A DNA stretch of 64,000 nt. Origin: Cherax quadricarinatus. Lineage: Eukaryota > Arthropoda > Malacostraca > Decapoda > Parastacidae. The first letter of the stretch is position 1; every line of letters starts with the position of its first letter. A program made the translations under genes and the position numbers. Location: contig NC_091301.1 in the NCBI RefSeq assembly GCF_038502225.1, positions 24,154,508 to 24,218,507 of the forward strand, in the 5' to 3' direction. The notes under the pieces were generated by a model. The model had not been told where the DNA came from. It was given only the letters and a program-made list of their open reading frames with translations, and searched no databases. Below, piece after piece: positions 22,212 to 35,300 of this stretch.

Positions 22212-23454
22212 AGGTGCCGATTCCCACCAAGGCAGGGTGGCCCGAAAAAGAAAAACTTTCACCATCATTCACTCCATCACTGTCTTGCCAGAAGGGTGCT
22301 TTACACTACAGTTTTTAAACTGCAACATTAACACCCCTCCTTCAGAGTGCAGGCACTGTACTTCCCATCTCCAGGACTCAAGTCCGGCCTGCCGGTTTCC
22401 CTGAACCCCTTCATAAATGTTACTTTGCTCACACTCCAACAGCACGTCAAGTATTAAAAACCATTTGTCTCCATTCACTCCTATCAAACACGCTCATGCA
22501 TACCTGCTGGAAGTCCAAGCCCCTCGCACACAAAACCTCCTTTACCCCCTCCCTCCAACCTTTCCTAGGCCGACCCCTACCCCGCCTTCCTTCCACTACA
22601 GACTGATACACTCTTGAAGTCATTCTGTTTCGCTCCATTCTCTCTACATGTCCGAACCACCTCAACAACCCTTCCTCAGCCCTCTGGACAACAGTTTTGG
22701 TAATCCCGCACCTCCTCCTAACTTCCAAACTACGAATTCTCTGCATTATATTCACACCACACATTGCCCTCAGACATGACATCTCCACTGCCTCCAGCCT
22801 TCTCCTCGCTGCAACATTCATCACCCATGCTTCACACCCATATAAGAGCGTTGGTAAAACTATACTCTCATACATTCCCCTCTTTGCCTCCAAGGACAAA
22901 GTTCTTTGTCTCCACAGACTCCTAAGTGCACCACTCACTCTTTTTCCCTCATCAATTCTATGATTCACCTCATCTTTCATAGACCCATCCGCTGACACGT
23001 CCACTCCCAAATATCTGAATACATTCACCTCCTCCATACTCTCTCCCTCCAATCTGATATTCAATCTTTCATCACCTAATCTTTTTGTTATCCTCATAAC
23101 CTTACTCTTTCCTGTATTCACCTTTAATTTTCTTCTTTTGCACACCCTACCAAATTCATCCACCAATCTCTGCAACTTCTCTTCAGAATCTCCCAAGAGC
23201 ACAGTGTCATCAGCAAAGAGCAGCTGTGACAACTCCCACTTTGTGTGTGATTCTTTATCTTTTAACTCCACGCCTCTTGTCAAGACCCTCGCATTTACTT
23301 CTCTTACAACCCCATCTATAAATATATTAAACAACCACGGTGACATCACACATCCTTGTCTAAGGCCTACTTTTACTGGGAAATAATTTTCCCTCTTTCC
23401 TACATACTCTAACTTGAGCCTCACTATCCTCGTAAAAACTCTTCACTGCTTTCA

Positions 23455-23455
<1 letters not shown>
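22212..23455 (-). pseudogene. LINE-B (RTE-like) copy 1, 5' truncated, nested in LINE-A
   Basis: The minus frame 23424-22447 (325 codons) encodes the second half of an RT: LRQGC (21-25), FADD (70-73, motif C), YLGV (138-141), then LLYGCEAW and GRRGRGRPRKGW near the end. The upstream piece ([17 protein letters not shown]) is in another frame because of one extra A near 23382. The copy is cut at 23455, where (TA)n begins. It ends at 22212 inside the LINE-A fragment, sharing TCGGC at the junction. It is nearly identical in protein to copy 2 at 28.6-30.3 kb, so both inserted fairly recently. Confidence 0.85.

Positions 23456-23538
<83 letters not shown>
23456..23538. repeat. (TA)n microsatellite
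   Basis: Pure (TA)n at the 5' truncation point of LINE-B copy 1. Confidence 0.97.
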
Positions 23539-23541
<3 letters not shown>

Positions 23542-23671
23542 AAACAACCACTGTGAAAAAAAGAGAAGTTCCTTGATAATGTAAGTAGTCACGAATGCGC
23601 TTGGAACTTCTCTATTCTTTCACAGTGTTTGTTTTTCATATTCTTAAATCACCTGTTTACTGTGATCTTAT

Positions 23672-23985
<314 letters not shown>

Positions 23986-24051
<66 letters not shown>

Positions 24052-24054
24052 TAT
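23986..24054. repeat. (TA)n microsatellite
   Basis: (TA)n with a TATAATATAT slip, directly left of the MITE-like element. Confidence 0.95.
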
Positions 24055-24439
24055 GTCGTGCCGAATAGGCAGAACTTGCGATCTTGGCTTAAATAGCAAC
24101 GCTCATCTTGCCATATAGGACAAGCGAAAATTTGTGTATGGAATAATTTCGCCAAAATCATTCTTAACCTAACGAAAAAAATATATTTCACTGTGTTTGT
24201 TTAGTATTAAATTATTGTAAACAAATCTAAAATATATTTAGTTGGGTTAGGCTAAAATAAATTACTCTTGTTATAATAAGGTTAGGTAAGTTTTCTAAGA
24301 TTCTTTTAGTGCAAAATTATAAATTTTTACATTAACATTAATGAAAAAAATATATCTTTAAACGTATAAGAGAAAATTTCAGAAAGGACTTAATTTTAAA
24401 TGAGTTCTTGCTAATTGACCAGTTTTACATATTCGGCAC

Positions 24440-24446
<7 letters not shown>
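24051..24446. mobile_element. MITE-like element in (TA)n, ~390 bp
   Basis: The ends are TATGTCGTGCCGAATAGG and the inverse CATATTCGGCACGACATA. The interior contains CTTAACCTAACGAAAAAAAT and is AT-rich without a gene. (TA)n lies on both sides. It is near identical to the copy at 51497-51892. Confidence 0.75.

Positions 24447-24534
<88 letters not shown>
24447..24534. repeat. (TA)n microsatellite
   Basis: Pure (TA)n, right flank of the MITE-like element. Confidence 0.97.
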
Positions 24535-24538
<4 letters not shown>

Positions 24539-24810
24539 GAGGGGAAGTGATGATCTAATGATCAGGGTGAAAGAGATAGAGGAAGGCAAAGAAAAGGGGA
24601 GGAAATAATGGAAGGGAAGGGAGGAGAGGAGGGAGGGTAAGGGGAAAAAATAAGACCTTGGGTAAGCCGGGTGTGGGATTGGAATGGGGTGAGGGTAGAG
24701 GCCGGGATTGGGGTTGGGAAGGGGTGCAGAAGGGGAGGGGCTGTGGGGTTTGGGAGGGGTGGGATTGGGGAAGGGGAATTGCTGTGGGGTTGGCGAGCTT
24801 GATATGTGAT
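24535..24810. repeat. Purine-rich low-complexity tract
   Basis: G/A-rich sequence (GGGAGGGG, GGAAGGGG and similar) without a fixed unit. Confidence 0.6.
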
Positions 24811-24894
24811 GTGATTGCTTAGTTTCGCACTATTTTTCCGATGTATTAATGTAGCCTCTGACACCCTCATGTGTATCCTCGTTTTCCCACCTCC

Positions 24895-26400
24895 TGCCAC
24901 CACCAGTATTGTGCCACCACCAGTATTGTGCCACCACTGCCACCACCAGTATTGTGCCAACACCAGTATTGTGCCACCACTGCCACCACCAGTATTGTGC
25001 CACCACTGCCACCACCAGTATTGTGCCACCACCAGTATTGTGCCACCACTGCCACCACCAGTATTGTGCCACCACCAGTATTGTGCCAACACTGCCACCA
25101 CCAGTATTGTGCCACCACTGCCACCACCAGTATTGTGCCACCACCAGTATTGTGCCAACACTGCCACCACCAGTATTGTGCCACCACTGCCACCTCCAGT
25201 ATTGTGCCACCACCAGTATTGTGCCAACACTGCCACCACCAGTATTGTGCCACCACTGCCACCACCAGTATTGTGCCACCACTGCCACCACCAGTATTGT
25301 GCCACCACCAGTATTGTGCCACCACTGCCACCACAAGTATTGTGCCACCACCAGTATTGTGCCACCACTGCCACCACCAGTATTGTGCCACCACCAGTAT
25401 TGTGCCAACACTGCCACCACCAGTATTGTGCCAACACTGCCACCACCAGTATTGTGCCAACACTGCCACCACCAGTATTGTGCCACCACCAGTATTGTGC
25501 CACCACTGCCACCACCAGTATTGTGCCACCACCAGTATTGTGCCAACACTGCCACCACCAGTATTGTGCCACCACCAGTATTGTGCCACCACTGCCACCA
25601 CCAGTATTGTGCCAACACTGCCACCACCAGTATTGTGCCACCACCAGTATTGTGCCACCACTGCCACCACCAGTATTGTGCCAACACTGCCACCACCAGT
25701 ATTGTGCCACCACTGCCACCACCAGTATTGTGCCTCTCCCCTGCTACCACCATTATTGTGCCTCTCCCCTGCTACCACCAGTATTGTGCCTCTCCCCAGC
25801 TACCACCATTATTGTGCCTCTCCCCTGCTACCACCAGTATTGTGCCTCTCCCTTGCCACCACCAGTATTGTGCCTCTCCCTTGCCACCACCAGTATTGTG
25901 CCTCTCCCCTGCCACCACCAGTATTGTGCCTCTCTACCACCACCAGTATTGTGCACCTCCCCTGCTACCACCAGTATTGTGCCTCTCCTCTACCACCACC
26001 AGTATTGTGCCTCTCCCCTGCTACCACCAGTATTGTGCCTCTCCCTTGCCACCACCAGTATTGTGCCTCTCCCTTACCACCACCAGTATTGTGCTTCTCC
26101 CCTGCCACCACCAGTATTGTGCCTCTCTACCACCACCAGTATTGTGCACCTCCCCTGCTACCACAAGTATTGTGCCTCTCCTCTACCACCACCAGTATTG
26201 TGCTTCTCCCCTGCCACCACCAGTATTGTGCCTCTCCCCTGCCACCACCAGTATTTTATCGTCACTGGTATAGTTCCGCTATTAGTATGGTAGCACCCAC
26301 CACTAATATTGTGCCACCACCAATATTGTTTCACCACCACTCACCCCTAGTATTGTTCCACCACCATCCACTACCAATATTGTTCCACCATTCAACCACC
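24895..26400. repeat. CACCAGTATTGTG satellite (17/26/28-bp units)
   Basis: All units share CCACCAGTATTGTGCC. In 24895-25730 units are 17 bases, or 26 bases with an added CACCACTGC. From 25730 to 26260 units carry TCTCCCCTGCTA and are about 28 bases. After 26260 the array degenerates. All frames lack stops, so open frames of 300-600 codons appear on both strands and are not genes. Confidence 0.95.
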
Positions 26401-26463
26401 ACGAGAATTGCTCCCCAACCCCTAGCCGCCTCTAGCACTGTTCCATTCCACTGCTGCTTCCTG

Positions 26464-26545
26464 CTACCTGGAGTCTACTTGGAGTCTACCTGGAGGATTT
26501 TCTCGGGTCAACGCCCCCGCGGCCCACTCCTTGACCAGGCCTCCA
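26464..26545 (-). pseudogene. LINE-A subfamily 2, 3' terminal fragment
   Basis: The minus-strand 3' tail reads CCGCGGGGGCGTTGACCC, then GTAGACTCCAAGTAGACTCC (tandem tail). It is the same terminus as at 21652 and 45752 and is truncated to about 80 bases. Confidence 0.7.
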
Positions 26546-26722
26546 CCAATATTGTGACAATGGCATTACTTTTTCCATTACCATCTCCCTCCTTCCCTCT
26601 CATTTTTACACCTAAAATTTTTACAGCAGTAATTCTTGAGTTCAGATGTATTTTTCAAGTTAAGAGTTGTCATCCCTCGACTTGAAGTACGGGTTGCAAA
26701 TTTGCACTCAAAAATTGCTCCT

Positions 26723-26724
<2 letters not shown>

Positions 26725-26781
<57 letters not shown>
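26725..26781. repeat. (GA)n microsatellite
   Basis: Pure (GA)n of about 55 bases. Confidence 0.97.
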
Positions 26782-26783
<2 letters not shown>

Positions 26784-26839
26784 CCTAACAGCCGTTGCAA
26801 CATGCTTTCCCCTCCCCCCAAATCCCTTTCATTGCAAAT

Positions 26840-27060
26840 CAGGAGTTCCAGGATTACACTAAGGAGACCAAGACTTTTTCAACACCCTCCCGTCATACAT
26901 CAAGATGAATTACCAGCAGACCACTGGATGTCTTCAAGGAAGAACGTTGTAAGTTTCTCAAGTTCCTGATCAACAGGGCTGTGTTTAATGTGAAGGTCTG
27001 CGTGCTCTCAGCATCAACATTTTGATAAGGCATCATCTACGAGGCCTGGTCTGGGACCGT
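26840..27060 (+). pseudogene. Decayed LINE-A 3' fragment
   Basis: The plus strand shows RRPRLFQ then a FNTLPSYI-like block, a TTGCLQGR-type block, then VPDQQGCV and RALSINIL. This is the order of the LINE-A C-terminus (RGPRLFN, KRKLDK, VPDQPGC, ASSSNSL). Frameshifted. Confidence 0.5.
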
Positions 27061-27339
27061 GATCTACAACAACTGAGTAAGAAGCACTTGCTCTTTCAGT
27101 AACTTTATTTAAGTTGTATACGTTATTTAATGTTTTAATGTTAGGTAACTTGTATAAAGTTACATAAAGGCTATAGGGTGAATTTGGAGTCGTCTGTGTT
27201 TTTTGCTATGAAAGGTTGGTTCGAAATGCGAATCAGTCGAGGAATGAATGTTCGCTTTTGATGAAGTCCTTGAAAACTGTACAACCATAGTTAAGCTGCT
27301 AATAGCTGCCCGCCTTTTACTGTGCATCATCGTGACACA

Positions 27340-27625
27340 GTCTCACGGGGATGGCCAGATCGACAAGACTGTTGGAGCTAGCACGCAGTCCAACCGTCTG
27401 CCAAGCCTCTGCTTTTGTAGACAGTGATTTCTATGTGCAGGTTTGGGATCGGTCCCTCTAGAATGATCTTGGTATAGATTATGATATATATTACGTTCCA
27501 TGGAGTACAGTTCAAGAAATTTCAAGCGTTCTTCATAATTTTATATTCTTGACTGAGTTTATGCGTGCAGTGAAGGTTTTCTGTACATTTTCCAGATCTT
27601 TAATTTCCGTACAAGACAGTTACTC
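27340..27625 (-). pseudogene. Decayed LINE-A subfamily 2 fragment
   Basis: The minus strand reads ERLKFLELYSMER near 27530-27500 and RNHCLQKQRLGRRL near 27410, matching the LINE-A subfamily 2 ORF. Frame breaks lie between. Confidence 0.6.
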
Positions 27626-27772
27626 ATCCCACGATCACAAGGTGAGCAGTCATTCATCCTACCACACAAAGAATACTGAATAAGTACTTCGCCTACCTTT
27701 GTTAGTGCACAACATTTCTACTGCGGTGTCTTGTATTAGTGCGGTGAGAGTCTTGGTGGGGGTTATAGGGGA

Positions 27773-28620
27773 GCAACCCACTAAATGACAGCAAGGTAGA
27801 AAATGCAGAAATATTTTTCACTCCAGAAGAAGGCCGCACAGACCAACTAACTGACAGTACAAATCCCATAGATTTCGAAAAAGAAATGGAACACACGCCC
27901 ACTCACTCAGCACCTGAACCAGATTCATGGAATGCTCTATTTACAAAGAAGTGCAAAGTACCACTAGCACGAGCCCTCAGTATTCTTTGGAGAAAGAGCT
28001 TAGATCTAAGTGAAATACCGGAGGCCTTAAAGAGTGCAGACATAGCTCCTTTCCACAAGGGAGGCAGTATAGCACTAGCTAAAAATTACAGACCAGTAGC
28101 CCTAACCTCTCACATCATAAAAATCTTCGAAAGAGTGATGAGACGGCAGGTTACAAATTTCATGGACCAGCACAACCAACACAACCCGAACCAGCATGGT
28201 TTTAGAGCAGGACGATCATGTCTGTCACAGCTGCTGAACCATTATGACAGAATTACGGAGGCACTGGAAGACGACCAAAACGCAGATGTGATTTACACAG
28301 ATTTTGCAAAGGCGTTTGACAAATGCGATCATGGAGTGATAGCGCACAAAATGAGGGCCATGGGCATTACGGGGAAGGTAGGCAGATGGATTTTCGGTTT
28401 CCTAACACACAGAACACAAAAAGTAGTAGTGAACAGGGCAAGATCCAGCATCAGCGAGGTCAAAATCTCAGTGCCCCAAGGCACTGTCCTGGCACCTCTG
28501 CTGTTCCTCATCCTCATAGCAGACATAGACAAAAACACCCGGCACACTTTTGTATCATCATTTGCAGATGACACTAAAATAAGCATGAAAGCCAGTACGG
28601 TAGAGGACACTGAAAAGTAC
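27773..28620 (+). pseudogene. LINE-A RT fragment interrupted by LINE-B
   Basis: The plus strand is open from SNPLNDSKVENAEIFF through GFRAGR, YTDFAKAFDKCDH (motif A), SVPQGTVLAPLLF (motif B) and FADDT (motif C, 28563-28577). Unlike the copy at 2.6-4.6 kb it keeps the bases around motif C in frame. At about 28618 it joins LINE-B in the same frame. The LINE-A remainder does not resume after LINE-B. Confidence 0.85.
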
Positions 28621-30356
28621 AGGGGTAAGGCAGCCGGGATTGATGGGATAAAGATAGAAATGTTAAAAGCAGGTGGGGATATAGTTTTGGAGTGGTTGGT
28701 GCAATTATTTAATAAATGTATGGAAGAGGGTAAGGTACCTAGGGATTGGCAGAGAGCATGCATAGTTCCTTTGTATAAAGGCAAAGGGGATAAAAGAGAG
28801 TGCAAAAATTATAGGGGGATAAGTCTGCTGAGTATACCTGGTAAAGTGTATGGTAGAGTTATTATTGAAAGAATTAAGAGTAAGACGGAGAATAGGATAG
28901 CAGATGAACAAGGAGGCTTTAGGAAAGGTAGGGGGTGTGTGGACCAGGTGTTTACAGTGAAACATATAAGTGAACAGTATTTAGATAAGGCTAAAGAGGT
29001 CTTTGTGGCATTTATGGATTTGGAAAAGGCGTATGACAGGGTGGATAGGGGGGCAATGTGGCAGATGTTGCAAGTGTATGGTGTAGGAGGTAGGCTACTG
29101 AAAGCAGTGAAGAGTTTTTACGAGGATAGTGAGGCTCAAGTTAGAGTATGTAGGAAAGAGGGAAATTATTTCCCAGTAAAAGTAGGCCTTAGACAAGGAT
29201 GTGTGATGTCACCGTGGTTGTTTAATATTTATAGATGGGGTTGTAAGAGAAGTAAATGCGAGGGTCTTAGCAAGAGGAGTGGAGTTAACAGATAAAGAAT
29301 CACACACAAAGTGGGAGTTGTCACAGATGCTCTTTGCTGATGACACTGTGCTCTTGGGAGATTCTGAAGAGAAGTTGCAGAGATTGGTGGATGAATTTGG
29401 TAGGGTGTGCAAAAGAAGAAAATTAAAGGTGAATACAGGAAAGAGTAAGGTTATGAGGATAACAAAAAGATTAGGTGATGAAAGATTGAATATCAGATTG
29501 GAGGGAGAGAGTATGGAGGAGGTGAATGTATTCAGATATTTGGGAGTGGACGTGTCAGCGGATGGGTCTATGAAAGATGAGGTGAATCATAGAATTGATG
29601 AGGGGAAAAGAGTGAGTGGTGCACTTAGGAGTCTGTGGAGACAAAGAACTTTGTCCTTGGAGGCAAAGAGGGGAATGTATGAGAGTATAGTTTTACCAAC
29701 GCTCTTATATGGGTGTGAAGCATGGGTGATGAATGTTGCAGCGAGAAGAAGGCTGGAGGCAGTGGAGATGTCATGTCTGAGGGCAATGTGTGGTGTGAAT
29801 ATAATGCAGAGAATTCGTAGTTTGGAAGTTAGGAGGAGGTGCGGGATTACCAAAACTGTTGTCCAGAGGGCTGAGGAAGGGTTGTTGAGGTGGTTCGGAC
29901 ATGTAGAGAGAATGGAGCGAAACAGAATGACTTCAAGAGTGTATCAGTCTGTAGTGGAAGGAAGGCGGGGTAGGGGTCGGCCTAGGAAAGGTTGGAGGGA
30001 GGGGGTAAAGGAGGTTTTGTGTGCGAGGGGCTTGGACTTCCAGCAGGCATGCGTGAGCGTGTTTGATAGGAGTGAATGGAGACAAATGGTTTTTAATACT
30101 TGACGTGCTGTTGGAGTGTGAGCAAAGTAACATTTATGAAGGGGTTCAGGGAAACCGGCAGGCCGGACTTGAGTCCTGGAGATGGGAAGTACAGTGCCTG
30201 CACTCTGAAGGAGGGGTGTTAATGTTGCAGTTTAAAAACTGTAGTGTAAAGCACCCTTCTGGCAAGACAGTGATGGAGTGAATGATGGTGAAAGTTTTTC
30301 TTTTTCGGGCCACCCTGCCTTGGTGGGAATCGGCCAGTGTGATAAAAAAAAAAAAG
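28621..30356 (+). pseudogene. LINE-B (RTE-like) copy 2, 5' truncated
   Basis: The first part continues the LINE-A frame: KAAGIDGIKIEML, NYRGISLLSIPGK, GFRKGRG, FMDLEKAYDRVD (motif A) and LRQGCVMSPW (motif B). A 2-base loss near 29228 shifts the frame; it resumes at 29279-30103 with FADD (motif C), YLGVDV, LLYGCEAW and RGRGRPRKGW. The 3' UTR ends at GGAATCGGCCAGTGTGAT followed by a 12-base A run. The endonuclease is missing. Two open frames and one small deletion make this a young but inactive copy. Confidence 0.88.
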
Positions 30357-30549
30357 TAATGCTTAGGAATTATGTTGACAGCAGCATTCATTTGGCTTCA
30401 GTGATACAATTTAGGAATATAAATCATTATGTTAAATGCTGTAATCTTATTTGATGCACGTGCTGCGTTATAATGGAGAACATTGTCTAGGCATGAGGCC
30501 TGTGCACAGAAGTATCAGCGTTCCGGGGTTTGCGTATCATCGCCTTGCG

Positions 30550-30550
<1 letters not shown>

Positions 30551-30638
<88 letters not shown>
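30551..30638. repeat. (TA)n microsatellite
   Basis: Pure (TA)n. Confidence 0.97.
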
Positions 30639-30639
<1 letters not shown>

Positions 30640-31640
30640 GCTCAGCCACTTTATGAAGCGTTTACTAACTTCTCCGACGATATTTCTATCACTGCCTTAA
30701 ACGTGGCCGCTCTCGCTTTCACCTATATTGTCATTGCCTAGTTTTACCATTAGCGACTTCGCCGCCCTTACCTCCACTAACCGTCTCTGCCGTCGGCATT
30801 ATCTCCACCACCTCGCTATCTCCACTTTTCATCTCCACCCTCCACTTCTGAACCCACTGTTATCTCCATCCACCGCCATCTCCACCGCTTCACATCATCT
30901 CCATCCTCCACTATCTTCTCCCATCACCCACACTGCCATGGCCGCTCTTTCCTAAGCTTGGTTTAGTTTAACTTTTGGGTTGCCCAGAATAGGAACATAT
31001 GGAAATTTCTCTTGTGAAATAGCTTAATGGAGGTGTTTCACTCCGAAGAACATTAGATGTACAGTGTGACAAGGATATTTCCAGACTTATGAATAAGAGT
31101 CTTAGTTATATTCCGCCCAAACATGACAAGTCTTCCAGGATGTTGTTTGTGGTGGATGGTCTGCCTATGGGTCTTCGTTGTATCATATGAAGAACAGTCC
31201 AGCGCTCGTCGAGATGGACTGCCAGTGTCCATTGCTACGACGTATTTCATGGTGGTTCACCAGCGTCCAGTGTTCCATCGTATCTCCTAAAGAATGGTCT
31301 ATCACATGTCGAGGTGGTCGACGCGGAAGGTTCCAAGATGTCTTCTAGAAAGATGATACTTAAGATCTCGTAGAATGTTAGACGTGTAGGTAGTCGAGCA
31401 GCGGCTCCTTGGGAAGGCTGCATTGTGAGAGTCGGTCATTACCCAGGGTCTGGGTAATCATTCATATCAGGAGAAACTGAGACACGTTCAAACTCTGGCA
31501 ACAAAACAGATTGAATTAGCTTGCGTCCTCGAGCAGAATTCGGACCTTGTTTTCCTTACTCTGATATAAAAGTTGGCCAAGATTAGGAGAAGAATTGGAT
31601 GTAAGTTGAGTAAGAGAGACATTGATTTGCTAATATGGAG
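30639..31640. other. Unassigned stretch
   Basis: CCACC/ATCTCCA-rich at 30720-30950, otherwise mixed composition. No gene or known repeat was recognised. Confidence 0.3.
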
Positions 31641-31935
31641 ATTTATTGTCGCAAGGATTTGATGTAAGGGATTTTGGATGGAAGTTGGGATTGGTGGTGG
31701 ATGAGGAGGAAAGAGAGGGAATGAAAAATGAGATAACAGTAGGAGAAAAGGGAGAGGGAGAAATGAGGAGAAAAAAATGGAGGGAGGGTGGAGGAAGAGG
31801 ATAAGGGAGAAAGAATGTAGGGAGATAAGGAGAGACTGGGGAAGAGGAGGAAGAGAGGTACAGCAAGAGAGCCAGTGGTGGGCGGGGTGGTGTCAGGGGT
31901 GGTGTCAGGGGTGGTGGGCGGGGTGGTGTGGGTGA
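31641..31935. repeat. Purine-rich tract and GGTGGTGTCAGG repeats
   Basis: G/A-rich low complexity to about 31870, then three or four short units of GGGTGGTGTCAG. Confidence 0.55.
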
Positions 31936-31959
31936 GGCAGGATAGTTAGCAGTCCACTC

Positions 31960-32165
31960 ATAAGACAGGTTTTATAACCTTGTAGTGATAAGATAGCTTT
32001 ATAACCGTGTAGTGATAACATAAGTTTATAACCGTGTAGTGATAAGTTTTATAAACTTGTAGTTATAAGTTTTCTAACCTTGTAATGATAAGATAGATTT
32101 TATAACCGTGTACTGATAAGAAGTTTCATAACCGTGTAGTGATAAGTTTCGTAACCGTGTACATA
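31960..32165. repeat. ~28-bp degenerate repeat
   Basis: About seven imperfect units of TTTATAACCGTGTAGTGATA with variable spacers. Confidence 0.75.
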
Positions 32166-32325
32166 CTCAAGTGTTACTCAGGCATCCCAGCCAAGCTTCT
32201 TTTATCAGTAATTACCATTTATAATTACCTGTTTGTGTTTCCGGAGAGTGAGCTCGAGTTGCTGGCTTAACTATTAAGTTTTTTAAACTAACAGGAATTA
32301 GCAATATATTTGTATCTGAACTCCT

Positions 32326-35300
32326 GTAGGGAGTCTGCTGCTATCACTGTATGGAGTCTGCTGCTATCACTGTATGGAGTCTGCTGCTATCACTGTATGG
32401 AGTCTGCTGCTGTCACTGTATGGAGTCTGCTGCTATCACTATATGGAGTCTGCTGCTATCACTGTATGGAGTCTGCTGCTATCACTGTATGGAGTCTGCT
32501 GCTATCACTGTATGGAGTCTGCTGCTGTCACTGTATGGAGTCTGCTGCTATCACTGTATGGAGTCTGCTGCTATCACTGTATGGAGTCTGCTGCTATCAC
32601 TGTATGGAGTCTGCTGCTATCACTGTATGGAGTCTGCTGCTGTCACTGTATGGAGTCTGCTGCTATCACTATATGGAGTCTGCTGCTATCACTGTATGGA
32701 GTCTGCTGCTATCACTGTATGGAGTCTGCTGCTATCACTGTATGGAGTCTGCTGCTATCACTGTATGGAGTCTGCTGCTACCACTGTATGGAGTCTGCTG
32801 CTGTCACTGTATGGAGTCTGCTGCTGTCACTGTATGGAATCTGCTGCTGTCACTGTATGGAGTCTGCTGCTATCACTGTATGGAGTCTGCTGCTACCACT
32901 GTATGGAGTCTGCTGCTATCACTATATGGAGTCTGCTGCTACCACTGTATGGAGTCTGCTGCTACCACTGTATGGAGTCTGCTGCTACCACTGTATTGAG
33001 TCTGCTGCTATCACTGTATGGAGTCTGCTGCTATCACTGTATGGAGTCTGCTGCTACCACTGTATGGAGTCTGCTGCTACCACTGTATGGAGTCTGCTGC
33101 TACCACTGTATTGAGTCTGCTGCTATCACTGTATGGAGTCTGCTGCTATCACTGTATGGAGTCTGCTGCTACCACTGTATGGAGTCTGCTGCTACCACTG
33201 TATGGAGTCTGCTGCTACCACTGTATGGAGTCTGCTGCTGTCACTGTATGGAGTCTGCTGCTATCACTGTATGGAGTCTGCTGCTACCACTGTATGGAGT
33301 CTGCTGCTATCACTATATGGAGTCTGCTGCTACCACTGTATGGAGTCTGCTGCTACCACTGTATGGAGTCTGCTGCTATCACTGTATGGAGTCTGCTGCT
33401 ATCACTGTATGGAGTCTGCTGCTATCACTATATGGAGTCTGCTGCTACCACTGTATGGAGTCTGCTGCTATCACTATATGGAGTCTGCTGCTACCACTGT
33501 ATGGAGTCTGCTGCTACCACTGTATGGAGTCTGCTGCTATCACTGTATTGAGTCTGCTGCTACCACTGTATGGAGTCTGCTGCTATCATTGTATGGAGTC
33601 TGCTGCTGTCACTGTATGGAGTCTGCTGCTATCACTGTATGGAGTCTGCTGCTACCACTGTATGGAGTCTGCTGCTATCACTATATGGAGTCTGCTGCTA
33701 CCACTGAATGGAGTCTGCTGCTACCACTGTATGGAGTCTGCTGCTATCACTGTATGGAGTCTGCTGCTATCACTGTATGGAGTCTGCTGCTATCACTATA
33801 TGGAGTCTGCTGCTATCACTGTATGGAGTCTGCTGCTATCACTATATGGAGTCTGCTGCTATCACTGTATGGAGTCTGCTGCTATCACTATATGGAGTCT
33901 GCTGCTATCACTGTATGGAGTCTGCTGCTATCACTGTATGGAGTCTGCTGCTATCACTGTATGGAGTCTGCTGCTATCACTGTATGGAGTCTGCTGCTAT
34001 CACTGTATGGAGTCTGCTGCTATCACTGTATGGAGTCTGCTGCTATCACTGTATGGAGTCTGCTGCTATCACTGTATGGAGTCTGCTGCTGTCACTGTAT
34101 GGAGTCTGCTGCTATCACTATATGGAGTCTGCTGCTATCACTGTATGGAGTCTGCTGCTATCACTGTATGGAGTCTGCTGCTATCACTGTATGGAGTCTG
34201 CTGCTATCACTGTATGGAGTCTGCTGCTATCACTGTATGGAGTCTGCTGCTATCACTGTATGGAGTCTGCTGCTGTCACTGTATGGAGTCTGCTGCTGTC
34301 ACTGTATGGAGTCTGCTGCTACCACTGTATGGAGTCTGCTGCTATCACTATATGGAGTCTGCTGCTACCACTGTATGGAGTCTGCTGCTACCACTGTATG
34401 GAGTCTGCTGCTATCACTGTATGGAGTCTGCTGCTATCACTGTATGGAGTCTGCTGCTATCACTATATGGAGTCTGCTGCTACCACTGTATGGAGTCTGC
34501 TGCTATCACTATATGGAGTCTGCTGCTACCACTGTATGGAGTCTGCTGCTACCACTGTATGGAGTCTGCTGCTATCACTGTATTGAGTCTGCTGCTACCA
34601 CTGTATGGAGTCTGCTGCTATCACTGTATGAAGTCTGCTGCTACCACTGTATGGAGTCTGCTGCTATCACTGTATTGAGTCTGCTGCTACCACTGTATGG
34701 AGTCTGCTGCTATCACTGTATGGAGTCTGCTGGTATTACTGTATGGAGTCTGCTGCTATCACTGTATGGAGTCTGCTGCTGTCACTGTATGGAGTCTGCT
34801 GCTATCACTGTATGAAGTCTGCTGCTGTCACTGTATGTAGTCTGCTGCTATCACTGTATGGAGTCTGCTGCTATCACTGTATGGAGTCTGCTGCTATCAC
34901 TGTATGGAGTCTGCTGCTATCACTGTATGGAGTCTGCTGCTATTACTGTACGGAGTCTGCTGCTATCACTGTATGGAGTCTGCTGCTGTCACTGTATGGA
35001 GTCTGCTGCTATCACTGTATGAAGTCTGCTGCTGTCACTGTGTGGAGTCTGCTGCTATCACTGTATGGAGTCTGCTGCTATCACTGTATGGAGTCTGCTG
35101 CTATCACTGTATGGAGTCTGCTGCTATCACTGTATGGAGTCTGCTGCTATTACTGTACGGAGTCTGCTGCTATCACTGTATGGAGTCTGCTACCACTATG
35201 GAGTCTGCTGCTGCCACTGTATGGAGTCTGCTGCTACCACTGTAGGGAGTCTGCTGCTACCACTGTATGGAATCTTCTGCTACCACTGTAGGGAGTCTGC

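Noticed and set aside
24562..26685. Multiple 300-600-codon frames rich in Cys, His, Trp or Pro
   Set aside because: They are translations of the CACCAGTATTGTG satellite in several frames on both strands.
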